Below are positions 49,473 to 57,224 of a DNA stretch of 57,224 nucleotides, piece after piece; position 1 is the first letter of the stretch; every line of letters starts with the position of its first letter. The notes below the pieces were generated by a model. The model was not told the DNA's origin, did no database searches, and worked only from the letters and a program-made list of their open reading frames with translations. The stretch spans positions 1-57,224 of the forward strand of contig NZ_JACNME010000020.1 of NCBI RefSeq assembly GCF_014270065.1. The letters are read 5' to 3'. This stretch comes from Quadrisphaera sp. RL12-1S. GTDB lineage: Bacteria; Actinomycetota; Actinomycetes; Actinomycetales; Quadrisphaeraceae. The position numbers and the translations under genes are program-made.

Positions 49473-50933
49473 TCAGGGCGTCGCTCGCCGGGCCAGCTCC
49501 TGGCGCAGCGCGCGGTAGGTGCGGTGGTGCAGCGCCAGCAGGTCGTCCGAGGGCGTGGAGCCCCGGGCGGCGCGGGTGCGGGCCAGCCGCGCCAGGGCCG
49601 CGACGTCGACCGCCACCTCCACCACCTCCACCGACGCCGCGCCGCCCGCGGTGGGCGCGGTGGGCGCGGTGGCACGGCGGACCTCGGCGACGGCGGCGGC
49701 CGTGGCGTCGCGGTTGAGCGTCCACTTGGACCGGCCGCGGCCGTCGTCGCGCTCCACCTGGGAGTCGGCGTCGTGCGGGAAGTGGTCCGCCAGGAACTCC
49801 CCCAGCTCCGCGCCGGCGCGCAGGTGCACGAGCAGCACGCGGCTGCCGGCGCACTTGGCGTGCAGGTCGTGCGCGAGGTCGTGCGCGGACTGCGCCGGCC
49901 CGTGCGCCACGACGTGCCCGTGCCAGCGGCTGCCGCGCAGCGCGGCGGTGCCCACCCACAGCGCCTGCCGGGCGTGCAGGAACCGCTGCCGCTCGCTGGG
50001 CGGGAAGCTGCGCCCGTACACCCGCTGCGCCTCCAGCGCCGTGCTGAGGAAGCCGAGCCCCGCGTCCCGGGCCAGCCACGCCCCCACCGTGTCGGGCCCG
50101 CTGCCCCGCGCCCCGACGACGACGACGAGGTCGTGCCGCCCGCGCAGGCCCGCCAGCTCCGCCCGCTCCGGCCAGCGCGGCGGGTGCCCGGCGTGCAGCA
50201 GCGGCACCCAGAACCACAGCTGGGCGGCGTACCGGTCCTGGCACCGGGCCAGCTCCAGCGGCCGGTCCTCCACCAGCGCCGGGGCCAGGCGCATCGCCGT
50301 GGCGTACGCCTCGGTGAGGTCCTGCTGGCACTCGACGGCGCGGCGGCGCTCGTCCGGTGCCGGTCTCACGGGACGCAGCCAGCCCGTGCGGGCCGCGGCG
50401 GGGTCGGCGGTGATGCCGACGTACTGGCGCAGCGGCTCGGGCCCGGGCGGCGCGCCGTCGCCGTCGTCGTCGCCGGGGGTCCAGGTGCGGGTCCAGCAGA
50501 ACGCGTCGTGACCCAGCTCGAGCGCGCGGGCCAGCACGCCCTGAGCGCCGGCGCTCAGCTCGCCGGCGGGACTGTGGAGCAGCTCCAGCGCGCGAGCGGC
50601 GGAGCCGATGCCGTCCCTCGCGGTGGCCACCTGGTGGGCGTCGAGCCAGCCGAGGTCGTCGTAGAGGAGCGCCTCGTCGATCTCGAGCAGGCGGGCGATC
50701 TGCGAGACGCGCTCGCGCGGCGGCTCCGTGGTGCCGCGCATCCACGTGCGCAGGGTCGACACCCCGACGTGGCGGGACGGGTCGTCCGGGTCGGTGAGGG
50801 CCGCCGCGAGGTCCGCGCGGCGCAGGCCCATCGCCGCCAGCGACCGGGCCACACGCTGCGCCCACGGCGCGTCCGTGGCGTGGGGTCCACGGGGGGCGTC
50901 CGCACCGCCGGGGTGCCGCTCCGTCGTGGCCAC
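49473..50933 (-). CDS. HTH protein with degenerate P-loop domain, function unknown
   Basis: The 486-residue product starts with a helix-turn-helix of XRE type (about 25-95: WAQRVARSLAAMGLRRADLA, VGVSTLRTWMRGTTEPPRER, ARLLEIDEALLYDDLGWLD). A helical middle part leads to a segment DLVVVVGARGSGPDTVGAWL (about 265-285) that has the form of a P-loop with Pro in place of the nucleotide-binding Lys, followed by a Rossmann-like half with HVVAHGPAQSAHDLAHDL and SRVLLVHLRAGAELGEF. It may be a regulator with a dead kinase-like or nucleoside-kinase-like domain. GTG 50933 is the first in-frame start and lacks a clear ribosome-binding site. Confidence 0.65.
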   Translation of the reverse strand: MATTERHPGGADAPRGPHATDAPWAQRVARSLAAMGLRRADLAAALTDPDDPSRHVGVSTLRTWMRGTTEPPRERVSQIARLLEIDEALLYDDLGWLDAHQVATARDGIGSAARALELLHSPAGELSAGAQGVLARALELGHDAFCWTRTWTPGDDDGDGAPPGPEPLRQYVGITADPAAARTGWLRPVRPAPDERRRAVECQQDLTEAYATAMRLAPALVEDRPLELARCQDRYAAQLWFWVPLLHAGHPPRWPERAELAGLRGRHDLVVVVGARGSGPDTVGAWLARDAGLGFLSTALEAQRVYGRSFPPSERQRFLHARQALWVGTAALRGSRWHGHVVAHGPAQSAHDLAHDLHAKCAGSRVLLVHLRAGAELGEFLADHFPHDADSQVERDDGRGRSKWTLNRDATAAAVAEVRRATAPTAPTAGGAASVEVVEVAVDVAALARLARTRAARGSTPSDDLLALHHRTYRALRQELARRATP

Positions 50934-51006
50934 AGCGGATGCTAGATCGGCGCGGCGCCCATGATCACGCAGTCGGGCGTGCCCCGTCGGAGGGACGAGG
51001 GGCGGG

Positions 51007-52587
51007 TCAGGCCAGCTGGGAGTCCAGGAAGGCCCGCGACGCGCGCGCTATGGCCGGCTGGTCCGCGCGGACGCCGTCGTCCCCGGTGGCCAGCGACCGC
51101 GTGATCTCCCCGTGCGCGATGGCGAGGGCCGCCCGCGCGAAGGTGCTGGGCACCACCCCGTCCGCCAGGCGAGCGCCGGTGCCCTCCAGCACGCTGCGCG
51201 TGTGCGCGAGGATCGCGGCGTCCGCCTCCGCGTGCTGCTGGGCGAAGTCGTCGACGATGCTCGTCCGCGCCGCCATCGTGGTGAGCAGCAGCCGCAGCCG
51301 GAAGTCCGGGCTCCCCTCCGACTGGCGCAGCCGTCGGTGCACCGCGGCGGCGTCCCGGTCGGCCGCGGCGGCGGCGTCCTCCCCGGGCCGCAGCTGCGGG
51401 CCGCGGCTCAGCAGACCGGCGCGGAAGAGCGCCCAGCCCACGAGGTCGTCCACGTAGTGCTCCTGCAGCGCCCACCGGTCCCGCAGCTGAGCGGCGGTGG
51501 CCGCGTGGCCCTCAGCGCGCGCCTGCTCCACCACGCGCGCGGCTGACAGGGACGAGAAGAAGCGGGGCTCGGAGACCGACGCGGCCACACCGAACTCCTC
51601 CCCCAGCACCGCCAGGCCGCCCTCGAGCAGCTGCGCGGTGATGCCGTCCTCGGCGAGGCGCCGCCGCGTGACGGCGGTGCTGCGGGTGCCGGTGACGGGG
51701 TCCACCAGGCGCAGCAGGACCTCGGCCGGACCGGTGCGCGGCACGGGTGAGACCGGCACCGTCGGGTCCACCGGGCGAGCACCGCCCGCGCCCCCGCCGT
51801 CGTCGTCGAGGGGCTCCGTCCAGACGCCCACCAGCCCGGTGAAGCCCAGCTGGAAGGCGTCCACGGCCTGGTCGCGGGCCAGTGCGCTCTCGCCGAGCGC
51901 GGTGAAGCGCAGGCTGACCCCCTCCCCCAGGCTGCCCACGGCACGGGCCAGGTCACCGGCCCCCACACCGGGGCGCAGCCGCAGGCCCAGCCCCAGCAGC
52001 AGCGGGGCGAGCACGCCGTGCCAGGCGCTGTCGTACACCGCGTAGTTGCGCTGCTGCACGGCTCGCAGCCACGGGCGCGACGCCGTGAGCGCGCACGAGA
52101 GCACCTCCACCCGGGACGTCACCGGGGCCCGCAGCGAGTACAGGTTGGTCTGCGCGAGGTGCCCGGCCACCTCCCACGCGGTCGCGCCGGCGGGCATCTC
52201 CGCGTGGAGCGCCTGCGCCTGCTGCACGGCCCCCGCGAAGTGGTGCTCGAACCACAGGGCGTGGCTGAGGAGGTCGTCGACGAAGTCGTCCTGGCGGGGC
52301 CACCTGTCGCGCAGGTGCGCCGCGGTCACCCGCAGCGGTCCGACGCGGGTGGCCGCGGCGCACACGCGCGACGCCGACAGGCACCCGAAGAACAGCGCCG
52401 GCGGGACCCGGTCCGCCCCGGGCCGGGGGGCGTCGGTGACGGGGGTGCGGGGCTCCAGCTCGGCCAGCAGCAGGCTGACCCCGGCGTCGAGCAGGGCGGT
52501 GGTCATGGGGTGCGCGACGAGGCGCTCGCGGGCCTGCAGGGTGCGCCGCGTGGACGTCTCCGGGTCCCTGAGGCGTCGCAGCAGCAC
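51007..52587 (-). CDS. Two-lobed protein of unknown family (internal duplication)
   Basis: The 526-residue, mostly helical product is made of two homologous lobes. Lobe 1 (1-270) has RRLRDPETSTRRTLQARERL, MTTALLDAGVSLLLAEL and HLRDRWPRQDDFVDDLLSHA. Lobe 2 (about 290-526) repeats the scheme with LRLVDPVTGTRSTAVTRRRL, ITAQLLEGGLAVLGEEF and QLRDRWALQEHYVDDLVGWA. The N-terminal part of each lobe resembles a TetR-type DNA-binding helix set, but I cannot confirm this. A decayed paralogue of lobe 1 lies at 25.6-26.0 kb, so the family is multicopy. GTG 52587 is used; the context before it is weak. Function unknown. Confidence 0.7.
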   Translation of the reverse strand: MLLRRLRDPETSTRRTLQARERLVAHPMTTALLDAGVSLLLAELEPRTPVTDAPRPGADRVPPALFFGCLSASRVCAAATRVGPLRVTAAHLRDRWPRQDDFVDDLLSHALWFEHHFAGAVQQAQALHAEMPAGATAWEVAGHLAQTNLYSLRAPVTSRVEVLSCALTASRPWLRAVQQRNYAVYDSAWHGVLAPLLLGLGLRLRPGVGAGDLARAVGSLGEGVSLRFTALGESALARDQAVDAFQLGFTGLVGVWTEPLDDDGGGAGGARPVDPTVPVSPVPRTGPAEVLLRLVDPVTGTRSTAVTRRRLAEDGITAQLLEGGLAVLGEEFGVAASVSEPRFFSSLSAARVVEQARAEGHAATAAQLRDRWALQEHYVDDLVGWALFRAGLLSRGPQLRPGEDAAAAADRDAAAVHRRLRQSEGSPDFRLRLLLTTMAARTSIVDDFAQQHAEADAAILAHTRSVLEGTGARLADGVVPSTFARAALAIAHGEITRSLATGDDGVRADQPAIARASRAFLDSQLA

Positions 52588-52620
52588 GCCGCCATGGTCG
52601 CGCGTCCCGCGGCCGCGCGG

Positions 52621-53661
52621 TCAGGGGGCGCTGGTGAGGGTCGCGCTGACCACGCCGGCCGGGACGGACGTCGCCTCGACGGGGCGCCAGACGGGGCGGT
52701 CGGACGTCCACTCCTGGCCCTGCCACACCACGCGCTCCACCCCCAGGCCCCGGTGCCCGTCGACGAGCCCCCGGGCCACCGCCCAGCCCAGCTGCACCTC
52801 GGCGGCGTCCGGCGCCTCGCCGCCACCGTCCCCACCGCCGTCGCCGCTGGTCACGGGCAGGAAGCAGGTGCGCCCCCCGTCGCGCGCGCAGGCGGAGACC
52901 GGGGTGCGGGTGCCGTAGGAGGCGTCCACCCAGCGGCGGGCGAACTCCGCGTTGGGCGCCACCCCGTCCGCGCCCAGCGGCCACGCCGGCAGCGGCTCGG
53001 CCGGGACGGACCCCGCCACCACCAGGCCCGGGGTGGCGGGGACGGTGAGCCGGTCGGCCAGGGCGGTGATGGCCTGCACGTACCCGTGGGTCTGCCCCTG
53101 CGAGAACGACGGCGGGGGCACCCCGCGGTAGCGCTGCACCGCCCCCGGCCCGGCGTTGTAGGCGGCGAGCATGAGGGAGACGGGGTCCCCGCGGTAGCCG
53201 CGGCCGGAGACCTGCTGGAGCAGGTAGCAGTCGTAGGAGGCCGCCGACGCCAGGGAGTCGGCGGGGTCGGTGATGACCGCGCCACCGCCGTTCGCGTCCA
53301 CGCCGTGCTCGGCCCAGGTGCCCGGCATGAACTGCCCGAGCCCGCGGGCGCCGACCGCGCTGACGGAGTCCGGGTCCCACCCGGACTCCTGCTGGACCTG
53401 CGCGGCGAGCACCGGCGCGGGCAGCTGCGGGCACAGGGTGAGGGCGTAGTCGAAGGCCTCGCGGTAGCGGTCCGGCACGCCCCCGGGCCCCACGGCCACC
53501 GACGACGAGGTCGGCGCCCGCCACCGGTCCCCGGCGTCGCGCCCGGCGGTGAGCACGACCACCACCACCGCGGCCACGAGCACCACCGCCACCACCGCGA
53601 CGGCGGCGACCACGGCGGCGGCCGCGGCGGCGAACCACCACAGCGCCCTGCGGCTGACCAC
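52621..53661 (-). CDS. Membrane-anchored lytic transglycosylase (SLT) of the conjugation module
   Basis: The 346-residue product has one N-terminal membrane helix (about 7-42, very Ala/Val-rich) and an SLT domain (about 60-190) with AQVQQESGWDPDSVSAVG (catalytic Glu), ARGLGQFMPGTW and MLAAYNAGPGAVQRYRG, all complete. A ~150-residue C-terminal domain with Cys pairs (SACARDGGRTCFLPV) follows. It cuts peptidoglycan locally so that the transfer channel can cross the wall. GTG 53661 lies 2 bases after the ATPase stop, so the genes are coupled. It corresponds in role to VirB1-type enzymes. Confidence 0.88.
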   Translation of the reverse strand: MVSRRALWWFAAAAAAVVAAVAVVAVVLVAAVVVVVLTAGRDAGDRWRAPTSSSVAVGPGGVPDRYREAFDYALTLCPQLPAPVLAAQVQQESGWDPDSVSAVGARGLGQFMPGTWAEHGVDANGGGAVITDPADSLASAASYDCYLLQQVSGRGYRGDPVSLMLAAYNAGPGAVQRYRGVPPPSFSQGQTHGYVQAITALADRLTVPATPGLVVAGSVPAEPLPAWPLGADGVAPNAEFARRWVDASYGTRTPVSACARDGGRTCFLPVTSGDGGGDGGGEAPDAAEVQLGWAVARGLVDGHRGLGVERVVWQGQEWTSDRPVWRPVEATSVPAGVVSATLTSAP

Positions 53662-53663
53662 CG

Positions 53664-55322
53664 CTAGCGCAGCCGCTGGGCGGTGTCGGTGAGCCGCCGC
53701 TCCACGCCGTAGAGGACGTGCTGGACGGCGCGCGCGGGCCGGCCGGGCACCTTCCACAGGGCCTGGTGGGCGCCGAGGGACTCCAGCGCCGCCACCTCCA
53801 CCTCGGAGAACCCCAGCTGGTCGCCGAAGACGCGGGCGTTGACGGGCTCCTGGCGGAAGGAGACGACGACGTCGGCGTCGTGCACGAACGACCGGCCGGA
53901 CTCCTGCGCGGCGAGCACGTCGGTGAGGTGCTGGGTGGCGCCGAGCAGCTCCACGCCCAGCGTGCGGGCCTTCTTCACCACCTCCTGCACCACCGCGCCC
54001 AGCTCGGGGACGCGGACGGCGTTCCACAGCTCGTCGACCACCACCACGCCCCACGCGCGGCCGGGCGCCGTCCACGTGGTGAGCATGAGCGCCGCCGACG
54101 CCGCCATGAGGACGGGGACGACGTCGGGATGGGTGGCCTGCACGCCGGACAGGTCCCAGACCACGACGTCGGCGTCGAGGTCGAGCTCGGGCGAGGTGGG
54201 CCCGTCCACGAAGCCGGCGAGGTCCCCGAAGACGAGGCGGTCCAGCAGCAGGCCCAGGTCGCGGCCCCAGGCGTGCAGCTCCCCCTCGGTGAGCGCGTCG
54301 GTGGTGGAGCCGGCGACGGGCTCGTCGGGGTCGGCCGGGGCCGCCAGCAGCGCCTGGCGCAGGTCCACCACGGTGGCCTGCCGCCCCGCGAGCGCGGGTG
54401 AGGCCAGCGTGCGGTCCAGCTGCACCCGCAGCGCGAACCCCTCGGCGGGGGTGAGGCGGCGCCCGGCGAGGAACTGCAGCACCGAGCGGACCAGGCCCTC
54501 GCGGCCTGCCCGCTCACCGCCGCCGTCACCGCCGCCACCGCCGCCGCCGTGCAGGCGGGCGTCGAGGAGGTTGAGGCGCAGGCGGCCGCCGGCGGCGAAG
54601 CGGTGCACCGCACCCCCGGCCTCCCGCCCGAGCGCGCAGAACTCCCCCTCGCTGACCCGGCGCCCGCCGTCGGCGGCGTCGACGTGGTTGACGGCGCGGG
54701 TGTCGTAGACCCACGCGCGGAAGCCGTGCTCGGCCACGGCGCGCACCAGGTAGCTCTTGAGCAGCGCGGACTTGCCGGCGAACTTCGACCCGAGCACCAG
54801 GGTGGACGAGCCCGACGTGCCGTGGTCGAACCAGGCGCGGCCGCTGTGGCGGACCGGCTCGCCGGTGTGGGCGTCGTACCCGACGAGCACGCCGCGCGGG
54901 GAGTCCCAGGCGGGGGCGTGGGCGTAGGGAAAGAGGGGCTGCAGGCCGTAGAGGTCGCTGCGGATCGGCGGGGCCGCGTAGTCGCCGAAGCCCAGCGCGG
55001 CGGCGGTGCGGCGGGCGCGGGGGTGCTCCTCGAGCGTGGGCCGCAGCGATGACCCGGACGCGACGGGCGGGCGGGGCCGGGTGCCGTCACCGGGCTCGCG
55101 GAGCCGGTAGGCGGCTGCCGCGGCGGCGCGGGCGACGCCGTCCCACGCGGTGTCGACCCCCCGCGCGACCGCGACCGCCGCCCGCGACGCTGCCGTGGCA
55201 CGGCGGCGCGCGTGGCGCGGGAGGGCCGGGATGCCCGCGACAGCGCCGCCGACGAGCTCCTCCCAGGGGAGCGGTTCCGGCGCGTCGGAGGATCGGCCCA
55301 CATCCGGTGACGGGTCGGTCAC
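53664..55322 (-). CDS. VirB4/FtsK-like conjugation ATPase
   Basis: The 552-residue product has Walker A LVLGSKFAGKSALLKSYL (GSKFAGKS about 176-183), Walker B GVVVVDELWNAVRVPEL (about 425) and a late ATQHLTDVLAA (sensor Gln) and FRQEP segment, typical of VirB4/TraC-type motors encoded next to SCO6880-family proteins in actinobacterial conjugative elements. It should energise DNA or pilus-like transfer. A Gly/Asp insert (about 255-275) is low-complexity. GTG 55322 was chosen as the first start after the SCO6880 stop; GTG about 55301 is possible. A 13-bp inverted repeat brackets the start. Confidence 0.85.
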   Translation of the reverse strand: MTDPSPDVGRSSDAPEPLPWEELVGGAVAGIPALPRHARRRATAASRAAVAVARGVDTAWDGVARAAAAAAYRLREPGDGTRPRPPVASGSSLRPTLEEHPRARRTAAALGFGDYAAPPIRSDLYGLQPLFPYAHAPAWDSPRGVLVGYDAHTGEPVRHSGRAWFDHGTSGSSTLVLGSKFAGKSALLKSYLVRAVAEHGFRAWVYDTRAVNHVDAADGGRRVSEGEFCALGREAGGAVHRFAAGGRLRLNLLDARLHGGGGGGGDGGGERAGREGLVRSVLQFLAGRRLTPAEGFALRVQLDRTLASPALAGRQATVVDLRQALLAAPADPDEPVAGSTTDALTEGELHAWGRDLGLLLDRLVFGDLAGFVDGPTSPELDLDADVVVWDLSGVQATHPDVVPVLMAASAALMLTTWTAPGRAWGVVVVDELWNAVRVPELGAVVQEVVKKARTLGVELLGATQHLTDVLAAQESGRSFVHDADVVVSFRQEPVNARVFGDQLGFSEVEVAALESLGAHQALWKVPGRPARAVQHVLYGVERRLTDTAQRLR

Positions 55323-55343
55323 TCCCAAGGGGCCGATCCTCCG
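55286..55343 (-). promoter_or_regulatory. 13-bp inverted repeat around the ATPase start codon
   Basis: CGGAGGATCGGCC (55286-55298) and GGCCGATCCTCCG (55331-55343) are perfect complements, with the GTG start at 55322 in the loop. In the minus-strand RNA this could fold and hide the start, or it may be a protein-binding site. Its upstream arm lies 50 bases after the SCO6880 stop. Confidence 0.5.
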
Positions 55344-55392
55344 AGCACCCGGAGAGCAGTCCCTCCCTGTGCGCTGGACGCGGACCGGAGCG

Positions 55393-56928
55393 TCAGAGGA
55401 CACGGGCCAGCCCCCGCCCGAGCAGCGTGCCGGCCACCACGGCCTGGTCCTGGCGCCGCGGCGCCACCGGGGCCACGTGCACGCCGCAGGCGCGGGCGGC
55501 CGCGACGAGCGCGTCGCCGTCGTCGTCGAGCTCGGCCAGGGAGGGGGCGTTGAGCACGAAGAACGCCGCGCCGTACCCGCCGTGCCACCCCCCGCCGGCG
55601 GCGGAGACGTTGAGCCGGCGCTCGTCGGCGGGCCGGTCGAGGGTGGCGCGCAGGTGCGAGGTCGACTCCCGGACCTGGCGGCGCAGCTCCTCCCCCTGGT
55701 CGTGGCGGTGGGCCTCGGCCAGCGTGGACACCCGGTCGCGCAGGTCGACGACGACGGCGACGACGTGCTCCAGCACCCGCCCGCGCACCGCGGCGCCCAG
55801 CGTGTGCAGCGGGACCAGGTCCACCGAGCTCTTCGCCTCGTCGCTGAAGCCCGTGACCTCGTAGCCGCGCAGGAACCCGTCCCCGTGGCGGCCCAGCACA
55901 CCGACGTGCGTGGGCCGCACGTCGAGGGAGGGGACCATGCGGGAGGGGTCGGTGGGCTCGGGGTCCCACAGGGACACGGACCTGTCCAGCAGACCGCGGT
56001 TGACCCCCGCCAGCAGCTGCGCGTCCAGCGGGCGGCGCACGGCCACCTCGGCGGCCTCCAGCAGCGGCACCGCGGCGCGCAGCCGGTCGGCCACCACCCG
56101 GGCGGCGGCCAGGTGGGGGTCGGACTCACCGCGGACGCGGGCCGCCCGGGCGGCGGCGCGCAGCGCCGGGCCGGAGGTGGCCCACAGGGTGAGGAAGTGG
56201 TCGTACCGGGGGTGGTCGGCGGCGTCCTCACGCGCGGCGTCGGCCACCTCCCGGAACGCCGGCGGCGCCGGGGCGGCTGGACCAGCTGTGCCATCGGCGT
56301 AGGAGCACACCGAGTACATCGCCACCCTGTCGAAGGAGTCCGACAGCTGTCCCAGCGCCCGCCCCAGCTCACCGCGCAGCCGGTCGTGGCGGAGCACGTC
56401 GGGCAGGCCGCCCCACGCGGCGTCCACCTGCACGCACACCCCGTAGTGCCCGCCCGCCGCCCCGGAGAGGGCGGTGGCGCCGGAGGCGGAGCTGGGCTGG
56501 AAGAAGACGCACACGTCGCCGTCCTCGTCCCCGAAGGGGACGTCGCGCCAGGTGATGGTGCCGAACGCCGCGGGCAGGCGGCCGGGGGCGTGCCGGCCCG
56601 CCTCCAGGCCCGCGAAGCCGCTGGCCGAGGAGTACCGCAGCTCCCCGGCGCGGCTCAGCCCCCGCCAGCGCACCACGTCGAGCAGGCGCTGGTGCAGCGG
56701 GCGCACCCCGAACGGCGCCGCGAACAGCGCGACGCCCACCACCGCCACCACCAGGCCGGTGAGCATGAGCTCGGGGCTGCGGGCCAGCACCCCCAGCGGC
56801 ACGCTGAGCACGAACACCCCGGCGAAGAACCACGGCAGCAGCGCCTCGCGGGCGGTGCGGCCGCGGGCGAACGCGGCGTAGGTCACCGACCGCTCGCCGA
56901 TCACGTGCTCATTGGCTGCGCGGGCCAC
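55393..56928 (-). CDS. SCO6880-family conjugation protein
   Basis: A 511-residue protein with two membrane helices near the N-terminus (EALLPWFFAGVFVLSVPLGV and ELMLTGLVVAVVGVALFAAP), a beta-rich domain (about 95-200) and a helical C-terminal part (LLDRSVSLWDPEPTDPSRMV, GFLRGYEVTGFSDEAKSSVD). The layout matches the SCO6880 family found directly before the VirB4-like ATPase in integrative conjugative elements and plasmids of actinomycetes. It is thought to be a channel or coupling-platform component; its exact role is unknown. GTG 56928 follows GAGGAGGAGG. Confidence 0.82.
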   Translation of the reverse strand: MARAANEHVIGERSVTYAAFARGRTAREALLPWFFAGVFVLSVPLGVLARSPELMLTGLVVAVVGVALFAAPFGVRPLHQRLLDVVRWRGLSRAGELRYSSASGFAGLEAGRHAPGRLPAAFGTITWRDVPFGDEDGDVCVFFQPSSASGATALSGAAGGHYGVCVQVDAAWGGLPDVLRHDRLRGELGRALGQLSDSFDRVAMYSVCSYADGTAGPAAPAPPAFREVADAAREDAADHPRYDHFLTLWATSGPALRAAARAARVRGESDPHLAAARVVADRLRAAVPLLEAAEVAVRRPLDAQLLAGVNRGLLDRSVSLWDPEPTDPSRMVPSLDVRPTHVGVLGRHGDGFLRGYEVTGFSDEAKSSVDLVPLHTLGAAVRGRVLEHVVAVVVDLRDRVSTLAEAHRHDQGEELRRQVRESTSHLRATLDRPADERRLNVSAAGGGWHGGYGAAFFVLNAPSLAELDDDGDALVAAARACGVHVAPVAPRRQDQAVVAGTLLGRGLARVL

Positions 56929-57224
56929 GGGTCCTCCTCCTCGACGACGGGGACGACGGCGACGACGGCGATGACGACGGGGACGCCGAGGTGGCGGAGG
57001 ACCCGCCCACCCGGCGGCCGCGGCGCTCGCGGGCGCGGTCCCCGTGGGTGCGGGCGGGGCTGGCGCCGTCCTCCCGGGCCCCGGGTCCGGTGCCGCCCGG
57101 ACCGGGACCGGCGCCGGGGGCGCGGCCCACCCAGTACAGGGGGTTGACCGGCGTGCGGCGGGCCTCGCGCTCGGCGCGCTGGGCCTCCCGGTCGCGGCGG
57201 CGCGCGTCCCAGCGGCCGCCCACG
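56909..57224 (-). CDS. Basic N-terminal-type protein of the conjugation module, runs off the window
   Basis: The frame ends at 56909 and overlaps the SCO6880 start by 20 bases. It is open to the window edge; GTG 57223 is the last visible start, so the gene may begin outside. The product is rich in Arg, Ser, Pro and Gly (RRRDREAQRAEREARRTPVN, PLYWVGRAP), with Ser/Pro repeats at the end and no membrane helix. Small variable proteins are often found at this position in such modules. I do not recognise it. Confidence 0.45.
   Translation of the reverse strand, partial: VGGRWDARRRDREAQRAEREARRTPVNPLYWVGRAPGAGPGPGGTGPGAREDGASPARTHGDRARERRGRRVGGSSATSASPSSSPSSPSSPSSRRRTRGPRSQ

Overview
The window is very GC-rich throughout, uses many GTG starts and has long spurious antisense reading frames. 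Together with its gene families (DUF222/HNH proteins, WXG100 and EccC, DUF2690 proteins, SCO6880-type conjugation proteins, cell-wall-binding repeat 2) this points to an actinomycete chromosome. A Kineosporiales- or Micrococcales-like organism is plausible, but I cannot assign a genus from sequence alone.

Region 1 (1-0.6 kb): insertion-sequence debris. There is the N-terminus of a transposase leaving the window on the minus strand and an internally deleted IS3-type transposase. Region 2 (0.9-25.3 kb): one long minus-strand locus, the core of the window. From promoter side to distal end it encodes a PP2C phosphatase, an FHA protein, a Ser/Thr kinase, an FHA-plus-HTH protein, a 2221-residue cadherin-like/FN3 surface protein ending in a dockerin, a MoxR ATPase, a DUF58 protein, a membrane transglutaminase-fold protein whose catalytic Cys and His are replaced, an FHA-EccC ATPase, an RDD-FHA protein, a WXG100 protein, a larger WXG100-like candidate effector and an LpqN-like protein. 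Most junctions are 1-4 nt overlaps. The kinase/FN3/MoxR/DUF58/transglutaminase/phosphatase/FHA set matches the PFNA cluster known from Bifidobacterium, here joined head to tail to a reduced type VII secretion module. The simplest reading is a phospho-regulated envelope or secretion machine: kinase and PP2C set phosphorylation, FHA domains read it, MoxR/DUF58 act as assembly chaperone, and EccC exports WXG100-type substrates.

Region 3 (25.5-33.7 kb): a scarred accessory region. It holds two near-identical ~117-bp remnants of a LuxR-type regulator gene, a decayed paralogue of the gene at 51.0-52.6 kb, a permease gene with two frameshifts, an amidohydrolase that has lost its 5' half and, next to that break, an intact 1350-residue STAND-type NTPase with a C-terminal PD-(D/E)XK-like nuclease. 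The last is the best candidate for an undescribed defence system.

Region 4 (33.7-43.9 kb): a three-gene secreted-protein operon (lipoprotein, small unknown, NHL/cell-wall-binding-repeat protein), a cupin, a DUF222/HNH protein, a NarL-type two-component pair and a small membrane protein. Region 5 (43.9-52.6 kb): three paralogous LuxR-type regulators interleaved with a Uma2 protein, an HTH-TM-DUF2690 protein, a membrane endonuclease/exonuclease/phosphatase, an HTH protein with a degenerate P-loop and a two-lobed protein of unknown family. Palindromic intergenic repeats occur here. Region 6 (52.6 kb to the end): a minus-strand conjugation module (unknown N-terminal gene, SCO6880 family, VirB4/FtsK-like ATPase, membrane-anchored lytic transglycosylase), probably one end of an integrative conjugative element. 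No rRNA, tRNA or CRISPR array was seen.
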